From Sphingobacterium griseoflavum (GTDB taxonomy: Bacteria; Bacteroidota; Bacteroidia; Sphingobacteriales; Sphingobacteriaceae): a stretch of 64,000 bases of DNA. Location: the NCBI RefSeq assembly GCF_014653155.1, contig NZ_BNAF01000006.1, positions 1 through 64,000 of the forward strand, in the 5' to 3' direction. Under the pieces are notes generated by a model. That model was not told where the DNA came from, did no database searches, and saw nothing but the letters and a program-made list of their open reading frames with translations. Shown piece after piece: positions 10,208 through 20,067 of this stretch (position 1 is the stretch's first letter; the number at the start of each line of letters is the position of its first letter). The translations under genes and the position numbers were made by a program.

Positions 10208-10933
10208 TTAGCGGTGCGGCGGATTCACACGGAAGATAAAGCCCGATCCGTAAATAGTTTCAATAGACAGCTGTTTAGAGTGTTTTAATAGCTTCCTAAT
10301 CCGAGAAATGAATACATCCAAGCTGCGTCCCATAAAGTAATCGTTTTCCCCCCATATCTGCAGCAGGATATCTTCACGTCGCAACAGTTTCTCTTGGTTT
10401 TCATTTAGAAAAAGCATCACCTGCATCTCGCGCAAGGTGAGGTCGACCTGCTTACCATCGGGGCAGTTCATTTTATGGGTGTTTCGATTGATCTGCACAT
10501 CGCCAATCTGCGTGAGTATGCTGTCGGGTTCGCGGGGCAAACGCTGCGGACGCTGAAAATCCAGTCGTTTCAAAATGTTTTTTATCCGCAGAACCAGTTC
10601 GTCAACATCGAAAGGTTTTGTGATGTAGTCATCGGCTCCGATGTGCAGCCCCTGAAGACGATCCTTTTTTTCACGGCGGGCAGTTAGAAAAAGAAACGGC
10701 TGTCCTGGCGATTGCTCGCTTATTTCGGATGCCAGCTGAAAGCCATTGTAATCCGGTAACTGCACATCAATAAGCACCAAGTCAAAAACAGGGGATGCCT
10801 GAAATGTTTGCAAGGCTTCCGACGCATATTTCGCCCATACGACATCGAAGCCAACCATCTCCAGGTACTGTGAGACTACGTTTCCCAAATCGGTCTCATC
10901 TTCTACATACAGCAATTTTCGTTTCTGCTCCAT
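10208..10933 (-). CDS. OmpR/PhoB-family response regulator
   Basis: 241 residues. An N-terminal receiver domain with acidic pocket YVEDETD, phospho-acceptor Asp56 (LVLIDVQLPD), switch Thr (FLTARR) and Lys in DDYITKPFD; a C-terminal winged-helix DNA-binding domain (residues about 140-240, LTLREMQVMLFL, RSLDVFISRIRKLL, ETIYGSGFIF). It is encoded 31 bp after the histidine kinase gene, its obvious partner, in one leftward operon. Target genes are not shown by the sequence; the divergent glycan locus across 12360-12640 is a candidate only by position. Confidence 0.95.
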   Translation of the reverse strand: MEQKRKLLYVEDETDLGNVVSQYLEMVGFDVVWAKYASEALQTFQASPVFDLVLIDVQLPDYNGFQLASEISEQSPGQPFLFLTARREKKDRLQGLHIGADDYITKPFDVDELVLRIKNILKRLDFQRPQRLPREPDSILTQIGDVQINRNTHKMNCPDGKQVDLTLREMQVMLFLNENQEKLLRREDILLQIWGENDYFMGRSLDVFISRIRKLLKHSKQLSIETIYGSGFIFRVNPPHR

Positions 10934-10964
10934 TGTCTGAAAAAAATTAGGTTAAAGTGACGGG

Positions 10965-12359
10965 TCAGCTGATCCAAATCGTAAATTGCGTCCCCTCGTT
11001 CTTTGCACTGTTAACGTCGAGATCCCAGCCGTGCGCCTCTGCTACTTTTTTTACGTAGAATAGTCCCAATCCCAATCCCGGTCGATTACTTGATTCATCT
11101 CCCCGATAAAATTTTTGGAAGATGGATTGTAGCTGTTTTTCGTCCAGGCCGATGCCATTGTCACCAATATGTATTCCAGTACGATCGCCCTTTTGGGTAA
11201 GTACCACAGCGATACGTTTCTCTATCGATTTATTATACTTAATCGCGTTGTCGAAAATATTATATATGGCTGTGGTAAACAAAAATTTATTGACATGCAC
11301 CTCTAGATCCGGATTGGGATGGTCATACGTCAGTTCAAGGTCGATGTCTTGCTCCAGTGACAGCCGATAGTCGCTTACCGACTCGGCCAACAAAGGGAGC
11401 AGTGGTAGATTCTCTTTCTCCAGGTTATATTCATTCAGTTCCGTAATATTAAGTGCTTGTTTAATTAGTTTTTGCAAGCGCGATGATTGTCGGGCAATAA
11501 TGGCGGTCAGCTCCGGTATTTTCTCTTCCAAAAGTGCTTTATCCAAGTTTTCGATGCTCCTGTTGGCGACGATGATCGTTGTGATAGGGGTATGGAATTC
11601 ATGGGTCACGCTATTTAAAAAGTCAGATGTCATTTCGGTCATCTTTTTTTGCCGAATCCAGCTCCGGTAGGTAAGGAAGTAAATACCGATAACCATGGCA
11701 ATAGCCAAGAAAGCTAACAGAAGTGTAGGTGTCATTTGCTTCAAGATTTTGTAGAATCTCGAATTTGGGTCGTCTGCGTGGAGGGCGAAAGCAATTTTAT
11801 AGGAATTGCCCTGTGGACTGCTTACCGTAAGACCTGTTATTTGGTTTTGTTTATCGATAACGTCTAGTGTGCCATCAATCAGGATGTGCGGCATCTCCTT
11901 GTTCAGCATATATTTTCCTCGAAGGAACGGGATGTAGTGGCGTCCATCGAAGGTAATTTCGAGATCGGTAATGATCAAAGCAGAATTTAAGCCGGTATCC
12001 AAGCTTTTGCTTGTTGCGAGCGCACGAAACAAGCTGTCCATATTGCTTTTATCTCGCAAAGCGGTAAAGAGCGTGTCACAAAAATCCTGCGCGAGGGAAT
12101 CAAATATAGACGGACCTTGCTCATAGGCCTCGCGAAATTGTGGATAGCGAGGCTTGATTAACGAGTCAATGATCTTCTGTCCGCCAGGAAAGAGCTTGTC
12201 ATTGAGCAATAAATTTCGGTAAGCACTGTCTAAGCTTTTCCGTTCCTCGACCTGGTATTGGTTGTTACGCAAAACGAAGGTGTTATAAATCAAGAGATAC
12301 TGCACGATAAACAGTACCGAAAAACTTACAATGGAAATAGGTATATGCTTTCTGTTCAT
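10965..12359 (-). CDS. Membrane sensor histidine kinase
   Basis: 464 residues. TM helix 1 at about 7-28, a periplasmic sensor region of some 180 residues, TM helix 2 at about 210-231, then the kinase core directly with no HAMP domain. H-box LNSVTHEFHTPITT with phospho-acceptor His253; N-box NIFDNAIKYN; G1 GDNGIGLDEKQ; G2 GLGLGLFYVKKV. Complete and probably active. The sensor region has no motif I recognise, so the signal is unknown. First gene of the operon with the response regulator. Confidence 0.95.
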   Translation of the reverse strand: MNRKHIPISIVSFSVLFIVQYLLIYNTFVLRNNQYQVEERKSLDSAYRNLLLNDKLFPGGQKIIDSLIKPRYPQFREAYEQGPSIFDSLAQDFCDTLFTALRDKSNMDSLFRALATSKSLDTGLNSALIITDLEITFDGRHYIPFLRGKYMLNKEMPHILIDGTLDVIDKQNQITGLTVSSPQGNSYKIAFALHADDPNSRFYKILKQMTPTLLLAFLAIAMVIGIYFLTYRSWIRQKKMTEMTSDFLNSVTHEFHTPITTIIVANRSIENLDKALLEEKIPELTAIIARQSSRLQKLIKQALNITELNEYNLEKENLPLLPLLAESVSDYRLSLEQDIDLELTYDHPNPDLEVHVNKFLFTTAIYNIFDNAIKYNKSIEKRIAVVLTQKGDRTGIHIGDNGIGLDEKQLQSIFQKFYRGDESSNRPGLGLGLFYVKKVAEAHGWDLDVNSAKNEGTQFTIWIS

Positions 12360-12640
12360 GTAAATATAAGGGAACGGGAAGGATTGATATCAGGATCCCA
12401 TTCAATATGCTATAATACGATAAAAAACGAACATTGTGACCCGCAAAGTCCATTCCTTTTGGGGCGTTAACAATTCGTTAACAATCTATTAGGAAGTCAT
12501 TAACAGCTATTGGTAAGGATAACTTCTTATTTTGTTGGTCGGTATTTTTGTTTACCTTATGCGATAAACAAAAAAAGTGCTGTTAATAACTACCGATGTA
12601 ATATTTTAGTACAGCGATTAATGACCTTTACCAAGAACAT

Positions 12641-15001
12641 ATGAAAGTAAGCAAAACGAAGAGATGGGCGATAGCCTTATTGGGTCTGGGCATGCTCCAG
12701 ACAACGATTGGGCTATTCGCGCAGCAAAAGGAAAGTGCCAAGCGCAGCAGTCTGCCGGCGCAAGCAGTCCATCAACAAGCACTAGATCCCGTAGATTATG
12801 TAAACACGTTGATGGGAACAGATTCCAAAGTTTCCTTGTCTAACGGTAATACCTATCCGGCCGTAGGTCTTCCATGGGGAATGAACATGTGGACACCGCA
12901 GACGGGAAAGATGGGCGACGGCTGGCAGTATACTTACGGTTCGGATAAAATCCGCGGCATCAAACAGACGCATCAACCATCACCTTGGATGAACGACTAC
13001 GGGCAGTTTTCGCTCATGCCGATATCAGGAAAGGCAGTCTTCGACCAAGAAAAGCGAGCGAGTTGGTTTTCCCACAAGTCGGAAGTGGCAACACCATATT
13101 ACTATGGTGTGTACCTAGCCGATTACCACGTGATGGCGGAAGTCACGCCAACCGAGCGAGCGTCTTTGTTCCGTTTTACATTTGGTAGCAAAGACAGTGC
13201 ATTTGTTGTTTTTGATGCGTTTGACAGGGGATCAGAGATTCAGGTTATACCCGAGAAGAATATGCTGATCGGCTATTCCAGTCGCTACAGCAGAGGTAAA
13301 TTACCAAATTTTAAGAACTATTTTATCGTTGTCTTCGACCAGCCCATCGATACCTATCAAATTTTCGACGAAGGCAAACAAGTCGCTGGATCGCAGGTCA
13401 CTGGTAAGCATGCCGGCGCTGTTATAGGTTTTAAGAACAAGGGCGCGAAACAGGTGGTACAAGCTAGGGTGTCGTCCTCTTTTATTAGCGCCGAACAGGC
13501 TGTACTTAATTTACAGGAACTACAGCATGATGGTTTTGAGCAGATCAAAGCTAAGGGCCGTGCAAAGTGGAACGAGGTACTCGGTAAGATCAGCATTGAA
13601 GGAGCAACCGATGAGCAATTCCGTACGTTTTATAGCACACTTTACCGAACGGTATTTTTCCCAAACAAGCTTTATGAGATAGACGCGAGCGGGAAGCCTG
13701 TGCATTACAGCCCATATACAGGCGAAGTGTTGCCCGGCTATATGTTTGCTGGAACAGGGTTTTGGGATACGTTTAGGGCGCTGTATCCGCTGTTGAACTT
13801 GCTATATCCGAGTATCAACAAGGAAATGCAGGAAGGTTTGCTAAATTGCTACAAGGAGGGTGGTTTCCTACCTGAATGGAGCAGCCCGGGATTCGCGGAC
13901 ATCATGGTAGGCAATAATTCTGCTTCGGTGGTGGCAGAGGCCTACCTCAAGGGGGCGCGCGGCTACGATATCGGCACGCTATATGAGGCGCTGCAGCATG
14001 GCGCGAACAACGAAGGCCCCATGACGGCAGTAGGTCGTAAAGGTGTAGCCTATTACAATACATTGGGATATGTGCCTTATGATGTAGGGATAAACGAAAA
14101 TGCAGCGCGCACCTTGGAATATGCCTACGATGACTTTGCAATTTATCGCTTGGCAAAAGCCTTGGGACGGCCCAAAGATGAGGTAAAGCTCTATGCTGAT
14201 CGTTCGCAGAATTATAAAAAGCTGTTTGATCCAGAAACCAAATTGATGCGAGGCAAAAATAAAGATGGCCAATTTCAGGCACCATTCAATCCTTTGAAAT
14301 GGGGCGATGCATTCACGGAAGGAAATAGCTGGCACTACTCGTGGTCGGTTTTTCACGATGTGCAGGGCCTGATAGACTTAATGGGGGGAGATAAAGTTTT
14401 TGTGCATATGTTGGATTCCGTATTCAGCCAAGCGCCGACTTTCGATGACAGCTATTACGGTGGCGTGATTCATGAAATTCGGGAGATGCAGATCGCCAAT
14501 ATGGGACAATATGCACACGGAAACCAGCCTATACAACATATGATTTACCTGTATAATTATGCAGGTGAGCCGTGGAAGGCTCAATACTGGGCACGGGAGG
14601 TACTGAACCGTATGTACAAACCCACACCGGACGGCTATTGTGGCGATGAGGATAATGGTCAGACCTCCGCTTGGTATGTTTTTTCTGCGTTAGGTTTCTA
14701 TCCGGTGTGTCCGGCGATGGATCAATACGTGATGGGCGCACCCCTTTTCAAAAAAGCGACCTTGCACCTGGAAAATGGAAAAACGTTTACGATAGAAGCT
14801 CCGAAGAACTCGGCGCAAAACCTGTATGTTCAGGATGTTAAACTAAATAATAAAAACTTTAGCAAAAACTGGATAGGACACCAAACTATTATGGATGGAG
14901 GCAAACTAACGGTCGATATGGATGCCGTGCCAAATAAAAGAAGAGGGGTAGACAAGGATGCTGCGCCATACTCGTTTACTTCTGATCAGGATAAATATTA
15001 A
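12641..15001 (+). CDS. Secreted GH92 family glycosidase, Gln at likely general-acid site
   Basis: 786 residues with a signal peptide (about 1-28, LFAQQ). GH92 enzymes are calcium-dependent inverting exo-acting alpha-mannosidases. Seen here: LMGTDSKVSLSNGNTYPAVG, FWDTFRALYPL, AHGNQPIQHMIYLYNYAGEPW, CGDEDNGQTSAWYVFSALGF. The acidic cluster Asp669-Glu670-Asp671 fits the catalytic-base and calcium region. Where most GH92 mannosidases have Glu in HGNEP, this protein has Gln629. From what I recall, a Gln here marks members that cleave mannose-1-phosphate-6-mannose diesters, where the leaving group needs no acid. It begins a locus with a metallopeptidase-like gene and a second GH92. Confidence 0.9.
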   Translation: MKVSKTKRWAIALLGLGMLQTTIGLFAQQKESAKRSSLPAQAVHQQALDPVDYVNTLMGTDSKVSLSNGNTYPAVGLPWGMNMWTPQTGKMGDGWQYTYGSDKIRGIKQTHQPSPWMNDYGQFSLMPISGKAVFDQEKRASWFSHKSEVATPYYYGVYLADYHVMAEVTPTERASLFRFTFGSKDSAFVVFDAFDRGSEIQVIPEKNMLIGYSSRYSRGKLPNFKNYFIVVFDQPIDTYQIFDEGKQVAGSQVTGKHAGAVIGFKNKGAKQVVQARVSSSFISAEQAVLNLQELQHDGFEQIKAKGRAKWNEVLGKISIEGATDEQFRTFYSTLYRTVFFPNKLYEIDASGKPVHYSPYTGEVLPGYMFAGTGFWDTFRALYPLLNLLYPSINKEMQEGLLNCYKEGGFLPEWSSPGFADIMVGNNSASVVAEAYLKGARGYDIGTLYEALQHGANNEGPMTAVGRKGVAYYNTLGYVPYDVGINENAARTLEYAYDDFAIYRLAKALGRPKDEVKLYADRSQNYKKLFDPETKLMRGKNKDGQFQAPFNPLKWGDAFTEGNSWHYSWSVFHDVQGLIDLMGGDKVFVHMLDSVFSQAPTFDDSYYGGVIHEIREMQIANMGQYAHGNQPIQHMIYLYNYAGEPWKAQYWAREVLNRMYKPTPDGYCGDEDNGQTSAWYVFSALGFYPVCPAMDQYVMGAPLFKKATLHLENGKTFTIEAPKNSAQNLYVQDVKLNNKNFSKNWIGHQTIMDGGKLTVDMDAVPNKRRGVDKDAAPYSFTSDQDKY

Positions 15002-15023
15002 AAGACAACCAAGAAAATAAGAA

Positions 15024-15731
15024 ATGAAGAAGATGTTATTTTTTGCGCTATTGGCTGGCACCATAAGTGTCGCAAAAGCGCAGGATGGATGGAGCCGCTT
15101 AGACAAGGATGTAAAAGTTGCCGTGGCCGTAGATACGGTAAAAAAGGGTAAATACAGCTTAGTGTATATTGACAAAGCCAAGGGATTTGATCCGGTTGTG
15201 AAAGAACGTTTGATCAAAACCTTCTTTACCACCTACCCAAAGTTGGCAAAGAAATATAACAAAGAGGCGATCGCAAAAGTGGTTTTCGTGATGGATCCTG
15301 ACTATACAGGTATTGCCGCGGCCGGGGGAGGCGTAATTCGCTTTAATCCAGAATGGTTTAAAAAGAATCCCGGTGATATCGATATCGTGACGCACGAAGG
15401 GATGCATTTGGTGCAGGCTTACCCGGGCAACTCGGGACCGGGATGGATCACAGAAGGTATTGCGGACTATGTGCGCTTTGTGGATGGCGTGGACAATGCC
15501 GGTGCCAACTGGAAGTTACCTGATTTGAAGCCTGAGCATCACTATGAAAATGCCTATAGGATTACGGCGCGCTTCTTCTACTGGTTGGAAACCAAGGTGA
15601 AGAAAGGAACGATGGTCAAATTGGATAAGGCGATGCGTGAACGTCAGTATAAGGACTCATTTTGGGAGGAGCAGACTGGAAAATCCCTAGATGCCCTGTG
15701 GCAAAGCTATGTAGCTAACCCTGCTATTTAA
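15024..15731 (+). CDS. Secreted basic-secretory-protein family, putative metallopeptidase
   Basis: 235 residues, signal peptide about 1-20 (AKAQ). The body matches the plant basic secretory protein family, which is also found in bacteria: FVMDPDYTGIAAAGGG, an HEXXH zinc motif at His124-Glu125-Gly126-Met127-His128, then PGWITEGIADYVRF with a second acidic position. A zinc-dependent peptidase activity is inferred from that motif and not proven for most of the family. It lies 22 bp after the first GH92 and ends in a strong terminator, so the two are one transcript. Attack on glycoproteins together with the mannosidases would fit. Confidence 0.85.
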   Translation: MKKMLFFALLAGTISVAKAQDGWSRLDKDVKVAVAVDTVKKGKYSLVYIDKAKGFDPVVKERLIKTFFTTYPKLAKKYNKEAIAKVVFVMDPDYTGIAAAGGGVIRFNPEWFKKNPGDIDIVTHEGMHLVQAYPGNSGPGWITEGIADYVRFVDGVDNAGANWKLPDLKPEHHYENAYRITARFFYWLETKVKKGTMVKLDKAMRERQYKDSFWEEQTGKSLDALWQSYVANPAI

Positions 15732-15758
15732 GAAAAATTTAATTAAGTTCGTAAATAG

Positions 15759-15803
15759 GAAGACCGAATGGGAAGCTAAAACTTTCCATTTGGTCTTCTT
15801 TCG
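15759..15803 (+). terminator. Terminator after GH92-BSP pair
   Basis: 17-nt arms at 15759-15775 and 15782-15798 pair with two G-U wobbles around a 6-nt loop; a short T-rich tail follows. It separates the first GH92 unit from the second GH92 gene, which starts 18 bp later. Confidence 0.85.
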
Positions 15804-15815
15804 TAAAGTTACGCT

Positions 15816-18113
15816 ATGATAAAACTGAAAAATTTAGTACTGCTCTTTTTGCCGCTTACAGCCGCGGCGCAAACACCGAAATTGGTGAAATATGTTTCGC
15901 CGATTATCGGCACGGCGAAGATGGGCCACACGTTTCCGGGGGCTACGGTTCCATTTGGTGCTGTGCAGCTTAGCCCGGATACCGACACGATTCCTTACGC
16001 TGTAAACGGCCGGTATAACGGCGAAGTATACCAATACTGCGCGGGCTACCAATATAAGGACCCGACCATTGTAGGCTTTAGCCATACACACTTTAGCGGA
16101 ACGGGACACTCCGATTTGGGCGATATATCCGTTATGCCCACTGTCGGCGCTGTGCAGCTAAATCCGGGCACGGCAGATAGACCTGAAACGGGATACCGTT
16201 CGCGCTTTGATCATGCCCGCGAATCTGCCGAGGCTAATTACTACAAAGTGTTTCTCGATGATCCGAAAGTGTTGGCCGAAATGACCACCTCCAATAGGGT
16301 TGGATTTCACCGCTATACCTTTCCGAAAACTGCTGATGCGCATATTATCCTTGATCTCAAGTCGGGCATCTACAACTATGATGAGAAAAATGTATGGACG
16401 GTAGTAAGGGTGCTGAACGATACGTTGGTGACCGGCTATATGCAAAGCAACGGCTGGGCACGAACCCGGACTGTCTATTTTGCAATCAGCTTTTCTAAAC
16501 CGTTTAAGAATTATGGGGCCAAGCAAGATGACAAGAAGCAAGCATACAAAGGTTTTTGGCGGAAGTTTGACCAAACAGATAATTTCCCAGACTTGGCAGG
16601 CAGACAATTGAAAATGCATTTCGACTTCGCTACCGAAGATGCCGAGCAGGTGCAGTTGAAGGTGGCTTTGAGTCCTGTAAGCATGCGCAACGCCCTGCAA
16701 AATATGGAACAGGAAATTCCTCATTGGGATTTTGAACGGGTAAAACACGAAGGACAACAACTGTGGGAAGCGGAACTGCAAAAGATCAAAGTGGATATGC
16801 TTGCCAAAGATGATTATGTGAATTTTTACACGGCAATGTACCATGCGGCCCTTATGCCAACCGTTTATATGGACATCAACGGAGAATATAAAGGTCTTGA
16901 TCAAGAAGTTCATAAGGCTGATGGATTTGTGAATTATACGTCATTCTCTTTATGGGATACCTTCCGTGCTTTTCATCCGTACATGAACCTGATCAACCCT
17001 GCACGAAACGCCGATATGGTGGCCTCCATGATGGCCCACTATAACCAAAGTGCGTTGAAAATGCTTCCTATATGGTCACATTATGCCAATGATAACTGGT
17101 GCATGAGCGGCTATCATGCGGTCTCTGTTGTCGCAGATGCGATTATTAAGGGGGTGTATAAGGGAGATGCCAAAGAAGCACTTGCAGCCTGTGTCCAAAC
17201 CGCTAATGCGAGACGATATGAGGGGATAGGCCCGTACATAGATTTGGGCTATGTTCCCGACGAGTTGTCTGGTACATCCGTTTCCAACACGTTAGAATAT
17301 GCCTACGATGATTGGTGCATTGCGCAATTGGGAAAACATTTGGGGGAAGAGCGTATCTATCAAACATTCGCTAAGCGTGCCGACAGCTGGAAGAACCTGT
17401 TTGACGAGCGTATTGGTTTTATGCGGCCCAAAGATTCGAAAGGTAAATTTAGGACTGATTTTGACTTGCTGGAAACCCATGGACAGGGCTTTATAGAAGG
17501 TAATACATGGAATTATAGCTTGTACGTTCCCCACAATCCGGAGGGACTTATGGAGCGCATGGGTGGCAGTAAGCGTCTATCCAGCTATTTGGACTCCCTG
17601 TTTACTATGCATCTTCCGGATAAATTCTTTGCGAATACAGAAGACATCACCCGTGAGGGAATTATTGGTAACTATGTGCACGGCAACGAACCAGCCCACC
17701 ATGTCGTGTACTTACACAATTTGGCAGGGATTCCTTGGAAAGGGCAGGAACGCATTCGCATGATTTTGAAGAATCAATACCACACGGGTCATGACGGCTT
17801 GGGCGGTAATGACGATTGCGGGCAGATGAGTGCTTGGTATTTGTTCAGTTCGCTAGGTTTCTATCCGGTTAGCCCCGGAAGCGACGAATACTGGGTTGGT
17901 AGCCCTTCCGTGAAGAGAGCGAGTATTACCTTGGCGGACGGAGTGGTTTTCGACATAGAAGCGGTCAATCAATCGGAAAAAAATGTGTATGTGAAAGAGG
18001 TTCGCCTAAATGGCCAGCCAATGGACGGGTATCGGATTAAGCACGCCGACATCATTCGGGGTGGGCACTTGAGATTTGTCATGAGCAACAAGCCAAACAA
18101 AGGTCATAAATAA
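15816..18113 (+). CDS. Secreted GH92 family alpha-mannosidase
   Basis: 765 residues, signal peptide about 1-19 (LTAAAQ). Second GH92 enzyme of the locus, with the standard set: YVSPIIGTAKMGHTFPGA near the N-terminus, SLWDTFRAFHPYMNLI, VHGNEPAHHVVYLHN with the general-acid Glu625, and GGNDDCGQMSAWYLFSSLGF with Asp666-Asp667. This is the canonical exo-alpha-mannosidase pattern, so it probably removes terminal mannose in the periplasm or at the outer membrane. It differs from the upstream GH92 at the acid position (Glu against Gln). Linkage preference cannot be read from sequence. Confidence 0.93.
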   Translation: MIKLKNLVLLFLPLTAAAQTPKLVKYVSPIIGTAKMGHTFPGATVPFGAVQLSPDTDTIPYAVNGRYNGEVYQYCAGYQYKDPTIVGFSHTHFSGTGHSDLGDISVMPTVGAVQLNPGTADRPETGYRSRFDHARESAEANYYKVFLDDPKVLAEMTTSNRVGFHRYTFPKTADAHIILDLKSGIYNYDEKNVWTVVRVLNDTLVTGYMQSNGWARTRTVYFAISFSKPFKNYGAKQDDKKQAYKGFWRKFDQTDNFPDLAGRQLKMHFDFATEDAEQVQLKVALSPVSMRNALQNMEQEIPHWDFERVKHEGQQLWEAELQKIKVDMLAKDDYVNFYTAMYHAALMPTVYMDINGEYKGLDQEVHKADGFVNYTSFSLWDTFRAFHPYMNLINPARNADMVASMMAHYNQSALKMLPIWSHYANDNWCMSGYHAVSVVADAIIKGVYKGDAKEALAACVQTANARRYEGIGPYIDLGYVPDELSGTSVSNTLEYAYDDWCIAQLGKHLGEERIYQTFAKRADSWKNLFDERIGFMRPKDSKGKFRTDFDLLETHGQGFIEGNTWNYSLYVPHNPEGLMERMGGSKRLSSYLDSLFTMHLPDKFFANTEDITREGIIGNYVHGNEPAHHVVYLHNLAGIPWKGQERIRMILKNQYHTGHDGLGGNDDCGQMSAWYLFSSLGFYPVSPGSDEYWVGSPSVKRASITLADGVVFDIEAVNQSEKNVYVKEVRLNGQPMDGYRIKHADIIRGGHLRFVMSNKPNKGHK

Positions 18114-18149
18114 CAAAAAAACGAGCTGTGTGGCGACACGCAGCTCGTT
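18114..18149 (-). terminator. Shared terminator between convergent genes
   Basis: Stem 18120-18132 / 18137-18149 around a GCGA loop. The A-run at 18114-18120 gives a U-run on the minus strand, so it best serves the leftward gene at 18184; the plus-strand side has no T-run and is weaker for the GH92 gene. Confidence 0.75.
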
Positions 18150-18183
18150 CATCTGGCCTTTTACACTGGATAGCCCCCCTCTT

Positions 18184-18594
18184 TTATTTCATATTGACCA
18201 CCTGGTCGACTACATAGCGGGTATTGCCACGCCAAGGTAGCACACCGTGATATTCTTTGTAGTGCAGATCGAAATATTTTCCACTATTTACTTCTAGCAG
18301 ATTGAAGATAGAGTCACTTTCTATCGAAAACTCAAATTCGTTGCTCGAAATGCCTGTGCCGACTTTAGCGCTCCCAAATCCCTCCTGAATCAACTTACCT
18401 TCATAGGTCTTAAAAAGATTCCCTTTTTTAACGGCGTAATTTAGGTATCCAGACTTCACGCCTTCACCAAAGACAAAATAATACCGGTAATAAATGTATC
18501 CACCACCAAGGAGCAATAGCAGGAGCAGGGCCCAACCTAAAATTTTTCGGAATGCGCTAGATTTATTTTTTGCTGTTTTATAAGTTGTTTCCAT
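18184..18594 (-). CDS. Small single-pass membrane protein, unknown function
   Basis: 136 residues if it starts at the Met of METTYKTAKN (18594); the frame extends to 18615. One strongly hydrophobic helix (ILGWALLLLLLLGGGYIYY, about residues 19-38), then an extracytoplasmic domain of some 95 residues. I recall such proteins in Bacteroidota carrying the label 6-phosphogluconate dehydrogenase; nothing here supports that, as there is no Rossmann motif and the length is far too short. It stands alone between the GH92 locus and the ABC exporter genes. Confidence 0.75.
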   Translation of the reverse strand: METTYKTAKNKSSAFRKILGWALLLLLLLGGGYIYYRYYFVFGEGVKSGYLNYAVKKGNLFKTYEGKLIQEGFGSAKVGTGISSNEFEFSIESDSIFNLLEVNSGKYFDLHYKEYHGVLPWRGNTRYVVDQVVNMK

Positions 18595-18759
18595 CTTAAC
18601 GATAATTTTGTGCAAATAAAGATATCATCTTTTAATGATATTCTGAAATATTTGTATTTAATCCTCCAAGGATGTTGTCTGCTGCAAGTAGGATAGCAGC
18701 CGATACGCTATCCGGGCAACTGTTGGCCCGCCCGAAAAGATTCGCATGGATGCGCTCCC

Positions 18760-20061
18760 TCAACTTTTATATTTAAACCATTTGACAAGCTCTTTGAAAC
18801 TTGCCTTTTTGCCGTACATGAGAATGCCTGTCCGATAGATTCGTCCCGCCACCCAGGTCGTGCATAAAAATCCAGCGATGAGAATGCACAAAGAAAGAAT
18901 GATTTGCCAAGTGGGTACACCAAAGGGGACACGAACGAGCATCGCGATGGGCGACGTAAAAGGAATGAAGCTTAGCCAGGTAGCGATGCTGCCATTTGGA
19001 TCATTGACCAACACGCCGAAAGAAAGGATATAGGTCAATAAGAGGGGCATCGTGATAGGCATCGTAAATTGAGTAGCTTCCGTCTCGCTATCTACCGCTG
19101 ATCCGACCGCTGCGAACAGTGCACTGTACAGAAAATAGCCACCTATGAAAAATGCAAAAAAGCATAGCAATAGTTCCGTGAAATTTACGGATTGCAGGGC
19201 CTGCAAAAAGTCGAGTCCGCCAGCTGCCGGCATAGCGCTTTTATTTTGTGCCATCGCTTCTGATGCTAAATCCTGCTGGTCAAAGATCAAGGTTGTGGCC
19301 GCACTGGTCAATGCAAAAGTTAAAACCAGCCAAAGCAAAAATTGGGTCAGACCAACAAGCCCGATACCAATGATCTTTCCCATCATCAGTTGAAACGGCT
19401 TGACAGAAGAAATAATCACTTCTACAATGCGGCTGGTTTTTTCTTCGATAATACCGCGCATGACCTGTGCGCCGTACAAAAACAAGGATAGATACACCAG
19501 TACAGAGAGGGCCATGGCGATCCCCATTGCTACCTCGGTATGGCTTTCTTTCGCATCGCCATCTTCCGACAGCTCTTTGGCAGCGATACTAACGTTGTCG
19601 TTGATCTTTTTTATATTTTCACCATCCAAACCTAGTCTCAGGTATTCCGCGCTACGAACAATCTCTTTTAAATGGTCTTTCACTTCATTTTGCGTCGTGA
19701 TGTTAGGTTTGCCGGCAGAAAGCAATTCTACCTGTCGCGTCGTGTAGAAATCCTCGGGGATTATCAACAGGTTGGTATTATCCTTTTGCTCTTTAAGCTC
19801 TGCGATCTGTTGCTGTAACTCCACATTAGAATTGGTGTAGGTGAGGTTTTTGTTGCTCTTGAGCAAAGGGGCAACGCTACCCTCTTGATCGATGATATGA
19901 ACAACGGCGTGCGAATCTTCAAAGCTCTTTTTAGTGAGGTAGAACACCCCCACATACATGCCAATGAAAAATAATGGAACGAGAAAAGTGGTCAGTAGAA
20001 ATGATTTTTTCTTTACGCGGCTGAAATACTCGCGTTGTATTATTAAGGGAATCTTATTCAT
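18760..20061 (-). CDS. ABC-2 type transporter permease (NatB-like)
   Basis: 433 residues. Membrane half of an ABC exporter: TM helix at about 22-42, a large extracytoplasmic loop of about 130 residues, then five hydrophobic segments, with the conserved MRGIIEEKTSRIVEVIISSV stretch of NatB-like permeases before the second helix. It starts 6 bp after the ATPase gene, its partner. NatAB-type systems export sodium or other small compounds, but substrate cannot be told from sequence. Confidence 0.92.
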   Translation of the reverse strand: MNKIPLIIQREYFSRVKKKSFLLTTFLVPLFFIGMYVGVFYLTKKSFEDSHAVVHIIDQEGSVAPLLKSNKNLTYTNSNVELQQQIAELKEQKDNTNLLIIPEDFYTTRQVELLSAGKPNITTQNEVKDHLKEIVRSAEYLRLGLDGENIKKINDNVSIAAKELSEDGDAKESHTEVAMGIAMALSVLVYLSLFLYGAQVMRGIIEEKTSRIVEVIISSVKPFQLMMGKIIGIGLVGLTQFLLWLVLTFALTSAATTLIFDQQDLASEAMAQNKSAMPAAGGLDFLQALQSVNFTELLLCFFAFFIGGYFLYSALFAAVGSAVDSETEATQFTMPITMPLLLTYILSFGVLVNDPNGSIATWLSFIPFTSPIAMLVRVPFGVPTWQIILSLCILIAGFLCTTWVAGRIYRTGILMYGKKASFKELVKWFKYKS

Positions 20062-20067
20062 GGTTTT

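Noticed and set aside
16158..16913. 251-codon open frame antisense to the second GH92
   Set aside because: The GH92 gene on the other strand is clear; the antisense frame is a by-product of its codon usage.
18184..18615. 6-phosphogluconate dehydrogenase label for the small membrane protein
   Set aside because: Length and motifs do not fit; it is a single-pass membrane protein.
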